Source: Heliocidaris tuberculata
Lineage: Eukaryota; Echinodermata; Echinoidea; Camarodonta; Echinometridae
NCBI GenBank assembly: GCA_025618425.1
Contig: CM046850.1
Coordinates: forward strand, 2,422,986-2,486,985
Direction: 5' to 3'
DNA length: 64,000 bases
In this document: one piece after another, positions 45,456 to 57,950 of the stretch
How positions within the stretch are numbered: the first letter of the stretch is position 1
Layout: each line of letters starts with the position of its first letter
Notes under the pieces: generated by a model
Databases searched by the model: none
Seen by the model: only the letters and a program-made list of their open reading frames with translations
Told to the model about the DNA's origin: nothing
Position numbers and translations under genes: made by a program

Positions 45456-48400
45456 TTAAATGTTATTTTGGACAAACTCCACAATATCTTTCGTCATTTC
45501 TTCCCCCACCTGAAACCAAAAGAAATTGTTGAGAAACATAACGGCATGAAACGCCGAGGCGTAATGTTTCCACTTCGTCTGCACACCTGCTGCTTCCAGT
45601 CGTTTCGCGTAGAAGATCCCATCATCACGGATGCTGTCAAAGCCACATGTTATAATAAATGCTTGAGGAAGTCCAGAGAAGTCTTCACGAAGCAGTGGTG
45701 CCCAGCGAGGATCAAGGTAGGTCTCTTCCATCATATTCCACAGAGAATCATTCCCAGATCCTTGTCTTGGAGGTTTATACTGACGGGTTTCCTTGCGTAT
45801 CGCCGCCGGGATAACATCGTGGTCGACGTAACGCATATACGGCGAGTTCATTCTGAATTCCTTGACGATATGATCGTTGGACAATATCTGCTGCATGTAC
45901 AGAGGGTCAGATCGTCCCAGATGATACATGCTCATGAACGCTGCTATGCGTTTTCTAGGAAGAATACCCTCATCACCGAAGTCTTGGTCGTACTTCTGGT
46001 AAGATGGGGTGAGAAGGTCCAACGTCTGTGTCGAAGGGTAGATTAGGATCTGGAGCTTAAGGTTCGGTAGGGTCGGGTTGTCATGGATCACCTGGGACAC
46101 GCTGGCGCTGAAGTGGCCCCCTGCACTGTCTCCAGAGATGGCTACTCTGGTTGCATCTACCCCGTAGTCTTCTGCATTGCGGAGGAACCAGGAGGTGGCG
46201 CGCAGACAATCAAGATGACCAGCAGGAAAAGGGTGCTCAGGGGCTAGACGATAACTGCAATTTTTGAACAAAGTCGAAATCAAAAGAAAAAATAAGTGAT
46301 GGCCACATGTCATTTGGACAATATTTAAAAGTCAAATTCAAAATCATAATTATTGTCGTTAAAGTTTTGACTAATTATAACTATAATCAGCGCACAGTGT
46401 ATGCCAAAGAATAATCCTTCCAGTTTCCCATTGACATCCTTCCAGTTTCCCATTGACTACACGTGGGCCGAGAGTGGCAAATTAAGATTAAAGCATTGCC
46501 AAAAGACGTCAGTCACAAGTCATGAAGGGGCTCGAACCCACGACCTACGCATCCTGAGACAGGTGTTTAATCCACTTGAGTACGACACCTCCAACGGGTA
46601 TGCCGTTATATATGTATTCCTGTGCTAGCATGAATTTGACATGACAATGGGAAAAGACAATTGACATATTTTAAGGAAGCTCTTTCTCTATATTTTACTT
46701 CAATATGCGATCACAGATTTTCATTTTTTTTATTTGACAATAAACATATCAACACTTACTCGATAGAGACAAGGACCATGTTGAGACGCTCTGCGATATC
46801 CCTCGTTCGTCTGTCGTATCCATCTATCATTAGAGTAAGAATAATAATCCATATTAATTAGACATTAATCATCATCCATTATACCGGTACTCTATTATCC
46901 AATATATTTCCATTGACAATTTTGGCGTTTTTTTCGCAGATAAGGCGTTCGGTGTATTGATATTCTATATTTAGATATTCCATAATAATGACTGTCTCTT
47001 ATAAAGCGACTAAAGCGCTTACAGTATTATTAGTGTTATTATTGTTACCCATTTCATTTGGAAATGCTTGGCCTTTTCTTCTTGTTGTTCTTGTTCTTCT
47101 TCTTCTCCTCCTCCTTTCTTTCTTTCTTTCTTTCTTTCTTTTCCATTACCGATACTGTTATTTTATATGATGATTTATGTGGAAAATTACTTAAAGTGGC
47201 ATTAAACTGGTAGAACTTAAACAGCGCCATCTTACAGTGATTGCTAGATTGTATTTATAATTTTAAAATTAATTGCATTTCATTTTGAATTTTCCAAACA
47301 GCTTGTTTGGATAATAGGCACATTTTATATTTCAAACTATTATTTTGACTTGCAATGTGGAAAATTTCCTGCAGGTACATTCTAAGCTTCTATAAACTAG
47401 AATGGGGCATGATGGGAAAATGAGAGGCACAGACAATTTTCAAATCCTGTTAAAAGATGGCGCTATCTAGGAGCTTTAGTTTATTGTCACTTTAAAGAAA
47501 ATAAATGCTACTTTGAATTGAATTACCTGCGGAGCCCAAAGCGCATCCTCCTCCGTGAATATATATCAAGGCTGGTTGAAGAAATTCTTTCTTCTTAATG
47601 GGTTCGTACAAACGTACTCTGACCCCATCGAATGTCGTGACCTTTGACCTGATGTTTGACCCTTTGACCTCAGAAGATGAAGGTTGATTGGTTAATTCTC
47701 TGATAGACCTCAGTGCTTGAATGTAGGCGTGTTGGTTGTCGGGTTGGAAATATGCACTTATCTTAGCCTTAAGAGAGAAATTGAAGAATGAGTACGAAAG
47801 AATGGAAATTCTACATTTTCACCTGTCCAACATAGGAAAAGAAAATAAGTTATTACTAAAAAAAAAAAACTTGTTGAAAGGATAATTATTAGAAATATGA
47901 ACGATGGGAGGAAGGAGTAGGGAGGTTTTTGGAAAAGGATAATGAGACCAGGAGCCTGCTGAATATCAGTTGCAACGAAATGCAACTCATAAATTTAAGC
48001 GCAACTAAAGCCGTCTTAACTTAACCCATCATGATCGCAATATTTGGGACTTAAGGTGCTCTCACACTAGAGCTACGGACAGAGTAGGTTCATGTCGGTC
48101 ACTTAACCGGTCACTCAACCGTCATTGACCGTTCTTGACCGTAATACTGCCGTAATGAGGCCGTAGCAGACCGTACAAAACCATTCTAAAAACCGTTACG
48201 TAGTACAGATCGTAATGACTGACGGTTGGAGAGAAAGTTTTAAACATGTTTAAAACTTTCTTTCTGACCGACTAATCCAAAATAACCGTAGTGCGACGTA
48301 TAACGACCTTACAACAGCTGTTATAAGACCGCCATGGACCGTTATGGAGCGTACTAGACTGGAGTAGCGATCGTCTCACTTGATGTTAGTAAGGTCAGAC

Positions 48401-50239
48401 TCATCCAAATACGGCCCATGACGGTCTAGTACGGTCATGTGACGGTCATTACTACGGTCCATTATGGTTAGTTTTTGGCAGAGTCCAACCGTGGGGGTTA
48501 TTTATAATTTGAGACGGTCCATGGCGGTCGTGATACGGTTTTTTTTACTGTCCATGACGGTTGAGCTTCGGTCTTGCTACCGTCTACAACGGTCTAGTAC
48601 GATAGTACTTCGGTTCACTACGGCCCAATACGGTCAACAGACTGTCACGTGATCAATCGAATGTAATTACATCTGTGGGGGTCGGTCTGTTCAGACTTCG
48701 CTAGGACTTTGAATAGCTAGGTACACAAAGTTCTACACAACACTGCAAATGCCACGACCAAGGAGAAAGCCAACCCCGGGGGGGAGGAGAAATCCCCAAG
48801 CCCTCCCCTCCTGCTGGATACCCCGAACGCAGTGAGGCAGAGGAATGGGAAGTGCAGGCCACCAACCTTAACCCTTGGCCTGCTGAGCCCGGGCTAACAT
48901 AGGCTGATCCTGACCTAGAGGAGGAGGAAGAGGGGGGGGGGGGGTGCTGGGAGCCTGCTGCTGCTGCTGCGTCTGGTTCTGCTTCCAGGAAGGGGAAGGA
49001 AAAAATCTTACCGTTTTACATGGGAGCAGAAGATGATTTTGCTAACTGGTTGGAGGAAACCCCCTGCCTCTACGACAGGAGACACCACGATTACAAGAAT
49101 AACACCATAACACCACTGAGAAGGCTGCAACATAATGCCTGCACAATCAAGCAGCTTCTAAACTTCTGGAAGACAGTCAGGTTTGGGAAGCTGACTGATG
49201 TGGCCAAGCAGGAAGATACGGGCTTCAAAAGACATGATAAACTCATTAAAATTGTGCTGAAGGTTTGCAAAACCGTAGAGTGGTAGCGTCGTAGACCGTT
49301 GTTGACCGTAGTAATGACCGTTACAAACCGTTGCAGACCGTAACAAACCAATACAGACAGTTACATGCCGTAGTAGCCACCGTTACAAACCGTTACAGAC
49401 CTAGTAGAGGACCGTAACAGACCGTCAATGTCTGAGACGGTCATGTAACCATGGTAACCGACTTCTACCGTCATAACCGTAGGTCGAACGTGAGCACCTC
49501 TGCGTTTAATCTTTTTGAGTAGCATTCAAACACAACTTTTTATGCAAGAGGGCGCAGTTGAATAAAAATATAGCACCTCCCCCCCCCCCCCCCTAATAAG
49601 ACGTGTTATATTTAGTATCGGGGGGGGGGCTTTAATTGGAAAGGCAACATCTAGAGCTGATCATCATCTCCCCTCGAATAACGGTAAGTTACCGCCGGTT
49701 AATTTCCGCAACTGGACAACCACCCCCGGACTATAAACCCCGGACAATTATTATCTGAACAACCGTGACCCTCGGACTACTAACTCCCGGACATCTATCC
49801 CTTGAACAACTCAGCTCATGGTCAAAAGTATTTCCTCACGAAAAACGAAATTTTCTATTGAAACAAAAAAAAAACAACCAGAAAATACAAAAATGAATAA
49901 TTAAATAATTAGAATAAAAATAAAATAAATATTGATAACAATAACATAAACAAAGATAAAACAATAAATATATAGATAAATAAATAAATGAATAAAGGCA
50001 AAATGTTGTACCATAGACATAGTCTCAGGTGAACAACCGTCGAAATTATGTGGCATCCATTATCAGTGTAGGAAGCCACTGGATACAAAGCAACATGAAC
50101 CATGTAACAGCATTCTAGTAAGAAATATCATACGTAACAACAGACTGTTTGGCTATCATTAGGCCTACCAGCCACCCCTCCCCCCCCCCCCCCCCACACA
50201 CACACACACACATACACCATCTCTCTCTCTCTTCTCTCA

Positions 50240-50279
<40 letters not shown>

Positions 50280-53200
50280 CATGAAAATATCACAATGCCC
50301 TCACTTGCATCAAATCAGGAGAGAAGTCTAAGGTCAGGGGCGGATCCAGGATTTTGTAAAAGAGGGGGCACCGAGCCGGAAAAGTACACAATTAAGGGGG
50401 GGGAAATTTTTATTGTGTACTTAAGGTATGCCAGTTGGGTTTCAGAAGAGGGGGCACGGGCCGGTTTTCCCCCTGTGTAGATCGCGGCCACTGTCTAAAG
50501 TAATATCTCTTTTTCTTTCTTTTTTTTAATTTTAATTTACCAAGCTTTGATCTTCTTTTTGACCCCCCCCCCCCCCACACACACACACTTATTATTGTTT
50601 CGCCGCTCCTAATGCGTATAGTATTTATCATACAAATAGAGATCAAGTTTTCTATCAGCTTGCTCTTTACGTAATCTTTGTCATCATTATCTTTTAAGTG
50701 TATTCAGTTATTTAATATATTAACTGCTGAGTAACGATTAAGGTTGCTATGTTTGCACTTCCTAAATTTCACCCGTCCGTTGAAGAAGATTTATATCTCG
50801 AAGTAAATATCAATCTCGTCTCCATCTCTCAGTTGGTGCAGCGGCGTATCCAGGATTTTGTAAAAGGGGTCACCATTCTGAGAAATAACGGACTGTACAA
50901 AAGTGGTATCACATTTTCCACGTGCCTTTGAGTCGAAAATTAAAAAGGGGTACACTTTATCTGGGTGTGTGCGGGTGCGTGTGTTTGTGTGTGTGTGTGT
51001 GTTTACTTAACGTATGCCAATCGGTTTTAAAAGAGGCGAGGGCTTGTTGAGCCACCCTCCCCCCCCCCCCTTAAAAAAAACACCAGTGAGTCGGTATATC
51101 TGTTTGTAAGGCCCCGTAAACTTATCTGACTGATACCGTTTCAAAGCATATATAACATACATGTATAAACTGATAACCTATATAATACTGAACTAATTCC
51201 AAAGTCCTAACATGCACCATCACACGTGCAATGAGTGGACTTTTATGATGACTGTTGTGAGGTGTACTATACTGGAATAACACAGTGCACTGTAGTAGCT
51301 GACAATCTTATTATATTTCTATTTTTTATTATTTTTTTTGGAATAACAAATGATAAATAAAAGTATGTAATCATAATAGATACCCCCACCCCCTTATAAC
51401 CGGGGGGATTCAAATAACAAGGGTTTGACTTTATATTGGAGGCATCAAATTTGAGTTTTAATATGGATACCAAGCAAATATTTTGTTTATTATAATGGGG
51501 CAGAACAGTTATTTGCTTGTAAATTTTTAGCGTAGATCTGGTACCATAACGTGGTAACGAACAAATTCAGACAATATCGATTTTTTTTTTCTTTCGTTTA
51601 AATTTGTAACCAAAACATATGCTTATTGCGATACACACTGACCTCATTTAATCAGACGTAATTATTGATTTTCGACGGGAGTGGATATCAATACCAGTTT
51701 CAGACTCCCTATAAAACTGTATTCTCAAATAAAAAGAGCAGTTTTTGAACATTAAAAAAGAGAATTTCGCGTACTTCAAAAGCTCCCATTGTTAGTAACA
51801 TAAGAGGCCTTTCGTGATGATGAGTATAGATAACTTCATCTTGGTGCTCAAAATTGGTTGCCGTTCTCCCCGACCTTGATTTAGGGATATTCTTTAAAGA
51901 AGCGAAAGTTATCTCAAGTTCTAGAATAGATATCATTTGACATCCTTTCTAATGAATCAACATCCGAACAGAAAATGGTTTCAGGGGCTGCGGAACCATG
52001 GGCTGAGAATGCGGCCCCTTTGGCTTCCTCCCCCCCCCCCCACACACACACTTTTTAAGTAGACACGTTTCGTAATGTTCAAGTACATGCTCCTTCCCAA
52101 GCTTACTTTCTGTACAGAGTATAATCCCACAACCTCTGAAGACTTGTACGAGTGTTATGTAATAGAATCCTACATGCGAATGAATTGGTTCTGATATAAT
52201 TTTCCTACGTGTTGTCAATGTTTTGTTTTGTTTCTATCCAGTATGCTGCTATCATTTTTTTTTTAAAGGATAGCTACATTACTTTTCTGTCAAGTATTAT
52301 CTGATAATTATGTACAACTTTGTTTTAATATAATGTGCCTTTGCTTTGTTGTATTCTGTTCCTATATATTCAGCATGCCTCTGCTGAGTTTTGTTTTGTT
52401 TTGTTTTGTTTTTTGTTTTTTGTTTTTTTTTCTGTTTGGTGATAATCCTATCATGTCAGGATTCTATATCAATAGATTTGAATTTGAATTTGAATTTGAA
52501 TTTGCTCAGCCTCCTCTCCCCCTCCCCCCTTTTTTTTTAGTTGGTCACAATGGTAAATTTGGTAAATTCGGGGGGTCACCACATGATTTAACTTTGGTAC
52601 CTGTCCGAAATGTCTGCAAATTTTTTCTGACAACCCCCCCCCCCCAAAAAAAAAAAGGTTGTCGCATTTTTTTGGTTCTAGTTTTCCTCCAAAATTCTCT
52701 GACAAGCAAAAAAAAAAAAAAAAAAAGTTATTCAAAAAGGTGGTGGGGACATGTCCCCCTGTCCCCCTGGATTTGCGCCCATGCAGTTGGACAATGACCC
52801 ATTAACGTGATTAACGAGTGATAGATTAATACTACACTCCAAGGGTGAAGAGTTTTCATTGATCATAAGCAGAATTACTCTGTATACATCTTACTGTTAT
52901 TAACGTTAGCAGCAACGTCGCTGGACAAGCCAGCAAAGATTAATAACTTTAGTTTCCATGCCATATCTTTATGATACTTCTCATACCCCTTCTCCTCATA
53001 AACAATGTATATGTTACGAAAATCCCAGACAAATTTTGTATGGCTTCGTCCGTTATTTTCGGACATGCACTAAAACAAAAGTGTCAAATAACCATTTAAA
53101 AAGGGCCGACGAGTGACCACTTTTTCGAAATGGAAGATTAGAGCTTTTAACATGCTGGATTCAGCCTTTATAATGTTGCATCCAGCATGTTAAAAGTGTT

Positions 53201-53691
53201 AATCTACCATTTTGAAAAAGTGGTCATTCCTTTTAAATGGTGATTTAACACTTCACCTTTTAGAGTGTAACTTATCATGCTTGTATATCTAAATCAGGGT
53301 CTCTCCGAACACCTTGAATTTATAGCAGAACTGCTAAGAGGCTCAAGCACTCAAGGAATCACACCCCCCCCCCCAAAAAAAAAAAAAATGATAATAATAA
53401 TGATAATGAAATAAAACAGATACGTAATAGGGCATAGGACCAAACAAACATAAATAAGATATAGGACCAAAGGGACGTTCATAATGTTCAACTGTTGCGA
53501 CTTCCGAGAAAAAACGACGATCGAAATAGTAGATATTGACAAACATTGCTTACCAGAAGGGTCTGCAGTGACATAGTTGCAATCAGCAGACGATATTTCC
53601 ATGGCTCAGTCAGTCCTTCTGGTACAGGCGTGCGGAAAATGAAGGCTATAAAGGCGCCAAAAAGTGTACACATAATCAAGAGATACTTCAT
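45456..53691 (-). CDS. AADAC-like serine hydrolase (gene D), complete
   Basis: On the minus strand, exons 53691-53554, 47767-47527, 46823-46760 and 46254-45456 give 1242 bases, 413 residues, phases 0,1,2. MKYLLIMCTLFGAFIAFIF is the signal anchor, followed by RTPVPEGLTEPWKYR as in gene A. HGGG at 117-120, DYRLAPEHPFP at 148-158, Ser191 in GDSAGG, Asp354 in CGFDSIRDDG, His384. The residue after the catalytic His is Ala (FHAV) where the paralogues have Gly. Intron 1 is 5.8 kb and contains a 1.45-kb DNA transposon relic; intron 2 contains a TTAA MITE. The expected role is an ER-anchored ester or lipid hydrolase; the substrate cannot be deduced. No frame damage is seen. Confidence 0.92.
46520..46595 (-). 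mobile_element. tRNA-like head of a SINE
   Basis: On the minus strand a B-box GGGTTCGAGCCCC (46527-46539) lies downstream of an A-box-like CGTACTCAAGTGG (46574-46586), a spacing typical of a Leu/Ser-type tRNA-derived SINE promoter. The flanks do not close a full acceptor stem, so a functional tRNA is unlikely. It lies in gene D intron 3. Confidence 0.5.
47195..47491. mobile_element. TTAA-flanked MITE in gene D intron 2
   Basis: TTAA at 47191-47194 and 47492-47495 flank AGTGGCATTAAACTGGTAGA ... GCTTTAGTTTATTGTCACT, an inverted pair. Its end is only 35 bases from exon 47527-47767. A relative in the other orientation is at 16466-16765. Confidence 0.85.
48054..49499. mobile_element. DNA transposon relic with ACGGTC subterminal arrays
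   Basis: The left end AGGTGCTCTCACACTAGAGC and right end GTCGAACGTGAGCACCT, with CTACGG just inside, are inverted copies. The arms (48070-48660 and 49290-49480) are dense with ACGGTC/GACCGT variants such as TACGGTCCATTACGG. The core has a degraded ORF with a Myb/SANT-like (MADF) region. Core and architecture suggest a PIF/Harbinger-type or related superfamily, but no DDE transposase is seen. It sits in gene D intron 1. Confidence 0.7.
48749..49286 (+). pseudogene. Degraded MADF/Myb-SANT-like transposon protein
   Basis: An ATG at 48749 opens MPRPRRKPTPGGRRNP and stops after about 28 codons. Another frame from about 48990 reads DDFANWLEETPCLYDRR, then QLLNFWKTVRFGKLTDV, resembling the W-L-E-x-x-P-x-L-Y-D start and R-x-x-F-G-K-L middle of MADF-like DNA-binding proteins carried by some DNA transposons. 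The frame shift between the parts marks it as broken. Confidence 0.5.
50335..51085. mobile_element. Two GGCGGATCCAGGATTTTGTAAAA-type fragments
   Basis: AGGGGCGGATCCAGGATTTT at about 50337 and GCGGCGTATCCAGGATTTTG at about 50840 each precede GTAAAAGAGGGGGCACC-like text, then GTACTTAAGGTATGCCA or ACTTAACGTATGCCAA and a C-rich end. These are two decayed relatives within gene D intron 1. A (CT)n tract (50221-50278) and C runs with CA repeats lie alongside. Confidence 0.6.
52540..52785. mobile_element. Homopolymer-rich repeat, inverse of 61300-61605
   Basis: GGTCACCACATGATTTAACT, CTGTCCGAAATGTCTG, TTCCTCCAAAATTCTCTGAC and GACATGTCCCCCTGTCCCCC appear here and, inverted, at 61300-61605. (TTTGAA)n units precede it at 52479-52503. 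It is in gene D intron 1. Confidence 0.8.
53068..53268. mobile_element. Nearly palindromic 200-bp MITE
   Basis: CACTAAAACAAAAGTGTCAA, ACCATTTAAAAAGG and ACCACTTTTTCGAAATGG on the left are mirrored by CCATTTTGAAAAAGTGGT, CCTTTTAAATGGT and AACACTTCACCTTTTAGAGT on the right. TTTTAACATGCTGGAT and ATCCAGCATGTTAAAA form the inner arms. It lies about 290 bases downstream of the gene D exon 1 donor. Confidence 0.85.
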
Positions 53692-54526
53692 GATGGTAGT
53701 TTCGGATTTTTTTTTTGTTTATTTTGTAAGTAACATCAAAAGCGTAATTATACAAGTTGTCACGTTTGCTGGACGGTATGTCTCTACCTTTCTATGAAGC
53801 AGCAGTATAGGCCTATACGTTTCCAGTTATGTCACTAAGGTGCTAATTTTGAAGTGCATTCGGTCTTAGTATCGAATGTGATGAGGCGATAGACTGCGCA
53901 AAGTGGGGGCTCAATCATGATATGTTTGAAAGTACAGGGAGGGCACTGGCGTAGCCAGGATTCTTGAACCGGGGGACAGACGTGGGGGTTGACCCGCAAA
54001 ATCACAGAATCGCATGCATAGTCTTGACCATAGGTCTTGACCCGAAAGTACCATGGATTACCTTTTTTTCTTTCTATTTTTTGTTTTGTTGTTGTGGATT
54101 AACAGGGGGCATGACCCCTGGCTACGCCTGTGCGGGATGGACAGTTTGTCTGCGTTCATCACTGTCAGCACGATCCCCATAGGCCTAATGCAAAGGGATA
54201 GGTTACTTTATCCAAATATTGGAGCTGTAATAAATCCCTCATATCGCTTTCTGTTAGGAATAGGGTATCCCAGGGATAAACGCCCCCTATAGGTTTTGTG
54301 TCACTATTTCAACTAGTGAACCCAGAAGACGGGCGACAGGCACACCACCCTCCCCCCCCCCCCCCCCCCCCCCACACCCGACAAACCCTGCCCTACCTCT
54401 CCCACTCCTAAAACACAACGATGAAAAGGCAGGGTGTCGGAGTACGTGCAGAACCAACTCCTTTTTATACCGGTATTATTTACATGAGCAGACGCCCCCG
54501 AACCCAACATTGAAACATGACCTTAA

Positions 54527-54900
54527 AGAGAAGATTGAGTTCTGGGAAAGGTAAAAGGTGAGCTTTCTCATTCTCTTTACGTTAGTTTGGAAGATTATCG
54601 TAGTAGAAATGTCCCCTGAAAAGGATCGCTCTTAAAATGCCCTCACATTCAAAATATGACAAAAAACACACAAATGTTCGGGCCGAACAATTGTGTGTAT
54701 CGCATGATATACACATTTCTGTGTGCAGTGCATAACTCTCAGCAGGATTGAGTCAATTTCTTATCATTTTGGTGATTCCAAAACCTGACAGCATACACCA
54801 ATTCTTATCATTTTTATGTGCTATATAATCAATCTTTCCCAATTGCCTTGAGACAGCTCCTTTCACAATTCTATCTCATGACCAGAACTCAACTTTATCT
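54527..54900. mobile_element. TTAA-flanked MITE, full copy of the 4939-5310 family
   Basis: TTAA at 54523-54526 and 54901-54904 flank AGAGAAGATTGAGTTCTGGG ... CCAGAACTCAACTTTATCT. Interior phrases such as TAGAAATGTCCCCTGAAAA and TTCGGGCCGAACA match 4939-5310 in the same order. Confidence 0.95.
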
Positions 54901-56066
54901 TTAAACATGTTTAACCACACGCATAAGTATTACAAAGAAAAATAACATTTTTGAAAGAGTTTCAGGTCCATATCAATCTCATACATGTATAAATATGTAA
55001 TGAAGATTATATTTGTGGGTCTATTATATTGCTTTATCAGGGGGTCATATCGATCAATAATTGTTCTCAATATAACCATGCATCTGTATTGGATGAAACA
55101 AATGGAAATTATAAACACGTGTAGTATGGTACATGTCTCGTATGACCTACTGGCCCGAATTCACGAAAGAGGTTTATTTCAAACCTTGGTCGAAACCATG
55201 GTTTAAACCTCCGCCATTTTGTAAGCGCATTACTGTCCGCCAATAGACCGGTTCGTTAATGCATTCAAATTTTATACATACCCTTCAAACAAAGGTTGTT
55301 TTTGACAACTTGAAATAGCATCAAGTAATAGCATCAAGTAATGTATGCAAACTGGATTCCAAGCACTGAGGCTCATTTATAAAAAGGAGGTTAATGGAAT
55401 AGCTCGTCACTAGGTGCTCAGAGAAGAAATGTGCATAAATTTGAATACATTACAAAACGGTCCATTGCATAAGAGGACATGCGGGTACAACGCTTATGGA
55501 GATTTAAGCAATGGTTTTAAATAAATAAATACAACAATTTGGGCCAATGTAGGGCTATTTTCTTTCTTTTTTCACCCCATAGATTTGACCCAAAATGAAA
55601 ACCCACTCGATGTGACCTCCGACTGTGTCTTTCTGGTACAGGCACCACCATGTCCTAATCACAAAAATATCTGAAGCAATCATTGTATAGTCTGTAGGCC
55701 AGATTTTTTATTTATTTTTTAAATTTAAATATCTTTCTTATTTCTTCAAATACAGATTATATCTATTCACAGCCATTTACATGCACGGAGCTCATTACCC
55801 TCCATAACTGATGAAACAGGACTTACAGCATGTACACAGTTAATGTGATATATCCGAAACATGAGTATGAAGCAATACTGGATATACCTGTTTACAAGAG
55901 ACATTATACCTCAGCGTTGATTGATTACGTTTGCCTTATGTTTGACTTGGATGTTACGCCTAGCCAGCTACTAATGTTTCTATCCACACAGCCTCGTGTA
56001 ATTCATGCTCCACATACCAAACATATCTAAGTTCAAAATTATCCAATATCTATATATACATGTGTC

Positions 56067-56156
<90 letters not shown>

Positions 56157-56169
56157 GTTATTTTTAGTA

Positions 56170-56369
56170 CTGTATAAGCTGTTTTTTTTCGCGTACAGAT
56201 ATTTTCGCGATTTTGGACTATGTAGGGAAATTCGCGAGGGTTTAATTTCGCGATTTTTGTGATGTTTTTGTTACTATAAACAGCCATATATTGAAGTGGA
56301 AATTTTCGCGAGGACCGACTCGCGAAAATCGCGAAAATAAAACCACCGCGAAAATAACCACTTATACAG
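56170..56369. mobile_element. TA-flanked MITE with TTTTCGCG-rich ends
   Basis: TA flanks CTGTATAAGCTGTTTTTTTT on the left and AAAATAACCACTTATACAG on the right. TTTTCGCG and CGCGAAAA motifs repeat through both arms. It directly follows a (TA)n(GA)n microsatellite (56076-56155). Confidence 0.8.
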
Positions 56370-56836
56370 TACATATACATAAAAATGCAAAAATAAAATT
56401 ACAAGATGAAATAAACATTTAAAATGAATATCTGACCAGCATAAACAATATCATACCTGTCAACATTCAAGGCAAAAAATGAAATATCTTTAAAGGCAAA
56501 CTTGGAAAAACAGAATATTAAAGAAGTTTTCACAAAAGAGAAGATTAGGAATTCATAATCGAAATTTCAAGGTAAAAAAATATATATATAACAATCATTC
56601 CTATAAAATAGGATTGGGTGGAAGCTAGAGACAGAGAAATAATATGCGGAAACATGAGAGGGGATAGAGGGACAGAGGGTAAGCGAAAGAGATTAGAAGA
56701 GGGGCAAAGAAAAGGATACAAATATAAAAGGGGGACATAATTTTAATAATAGCGAGTGAGGGGCAGAGACAGGCCGGGGATAAATAGACGAAGAGATAAT
56801 ACAAGAGGAACGAGGGGAAAAGAGGAAGACTGGACG

Positions 56837-56902
<66 letters not shown>

Positions 56903-57788
56903 GAGAGAGAGACAGAGAAAGACAGAGACAGAGAGGGGGAGAGAGAAAGGGGGGAACTGAGAGGGAGAGGGAGATCAAAAATGGAACTTTACCAAGACCC
57001 CCACCCCACCCCATCACCACCACCAATAAATAGATCAATTAAAAAAAAAAAAAAAGACATCACACAACTACATCGATTGCATTGAATTTAGTGAAGTTTA
57101 TTTGATTGCATTGAATTTAGTGAAGTAAATTCACAAGCTGACATAATTTCTTTCATAAAAGACGGTTATTAAAACAAAAACAAAAAAAGGTCACGGGACC
57201 TTTGTTTAACATTACAGGACAACTGACATCAGAAATGAACAGTGGAAGCGTATTTGGTAGATTGCAAGACAATAATGAAGTCAATACTTATCGATAACTT
57301 TGTGAAGAGGACAACACATTTTCATGGAAATAACAACTACAATCCTGACAATACAGACAACACCGAAAATTTTTGTGCTATAAATGAAATTCAGTGTGAC
57401 TTTTGACGAAGGGGGTTTTCGAACAAAATCATGTAAAAAAAAATGTTAAGGGTAATACTGACATTTCAAGCTTTAATAAATAATGGAAGAGTGATACATT
57501 ATCAAGAAATGTTTATTCTTATTCTGTCCATAAATACTCTATATAATTTGAAAAATTCCTCAGGACATAACTTAAAATACAGTTTTAAAAAATGGATGTT
57601 AAATTTCTACCAAAACACAGCTGCCCCTTTCAGCATACACTCGTACTTATTTTACTCGCCACATTCTTGGACACAATGATGAAATAACTGCAAGAAAAAT
57701 AAAAAAAGTCAAACGCTTACATCATATGATATGTATCAAACTTCATGATTTGTATCAAACTTTATGAAAGGATGTATTCCCTTTTATA

Positions 57789-57950
57789 CGAATCAGGGCC
57801 CTCTTGCATAAAAAGTTGCGATTAAACAAAACACTAAAAAATTAAAAGCAACTTGATTTTCAACCAATCAGGATCGCGTCTTTTTGACCCGTGTTCAATT
57901 TTTCGAGCGTTAATAGCAACTTTTTTTATGCAAGAGGGCTCGGAAGCTGT
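57789..57950. mobile_element. Small MITE with GGGCCCTCTTGCATAAAAAG ends
   Basis: GGCCCTCTTGCATAAAAAGT on the left mirrors ACTTTTTTTATGCAAGAGGG on the right. A lone end of this family (CTTTTTATGCAAGAGGGC) is at about 49536. Confidence 0.85.

Noticed and set aside
45468..46046. 192-codon plus-strand open frame opposite gene D exon 4
   Set aside because: It is the antisense shadow of a highly conserved coding exon.
55830..56030. 66-codon plus-strand frame after gene D
   Set aside because: No recognisable family, no splice or repeat support; length is expected by chance.
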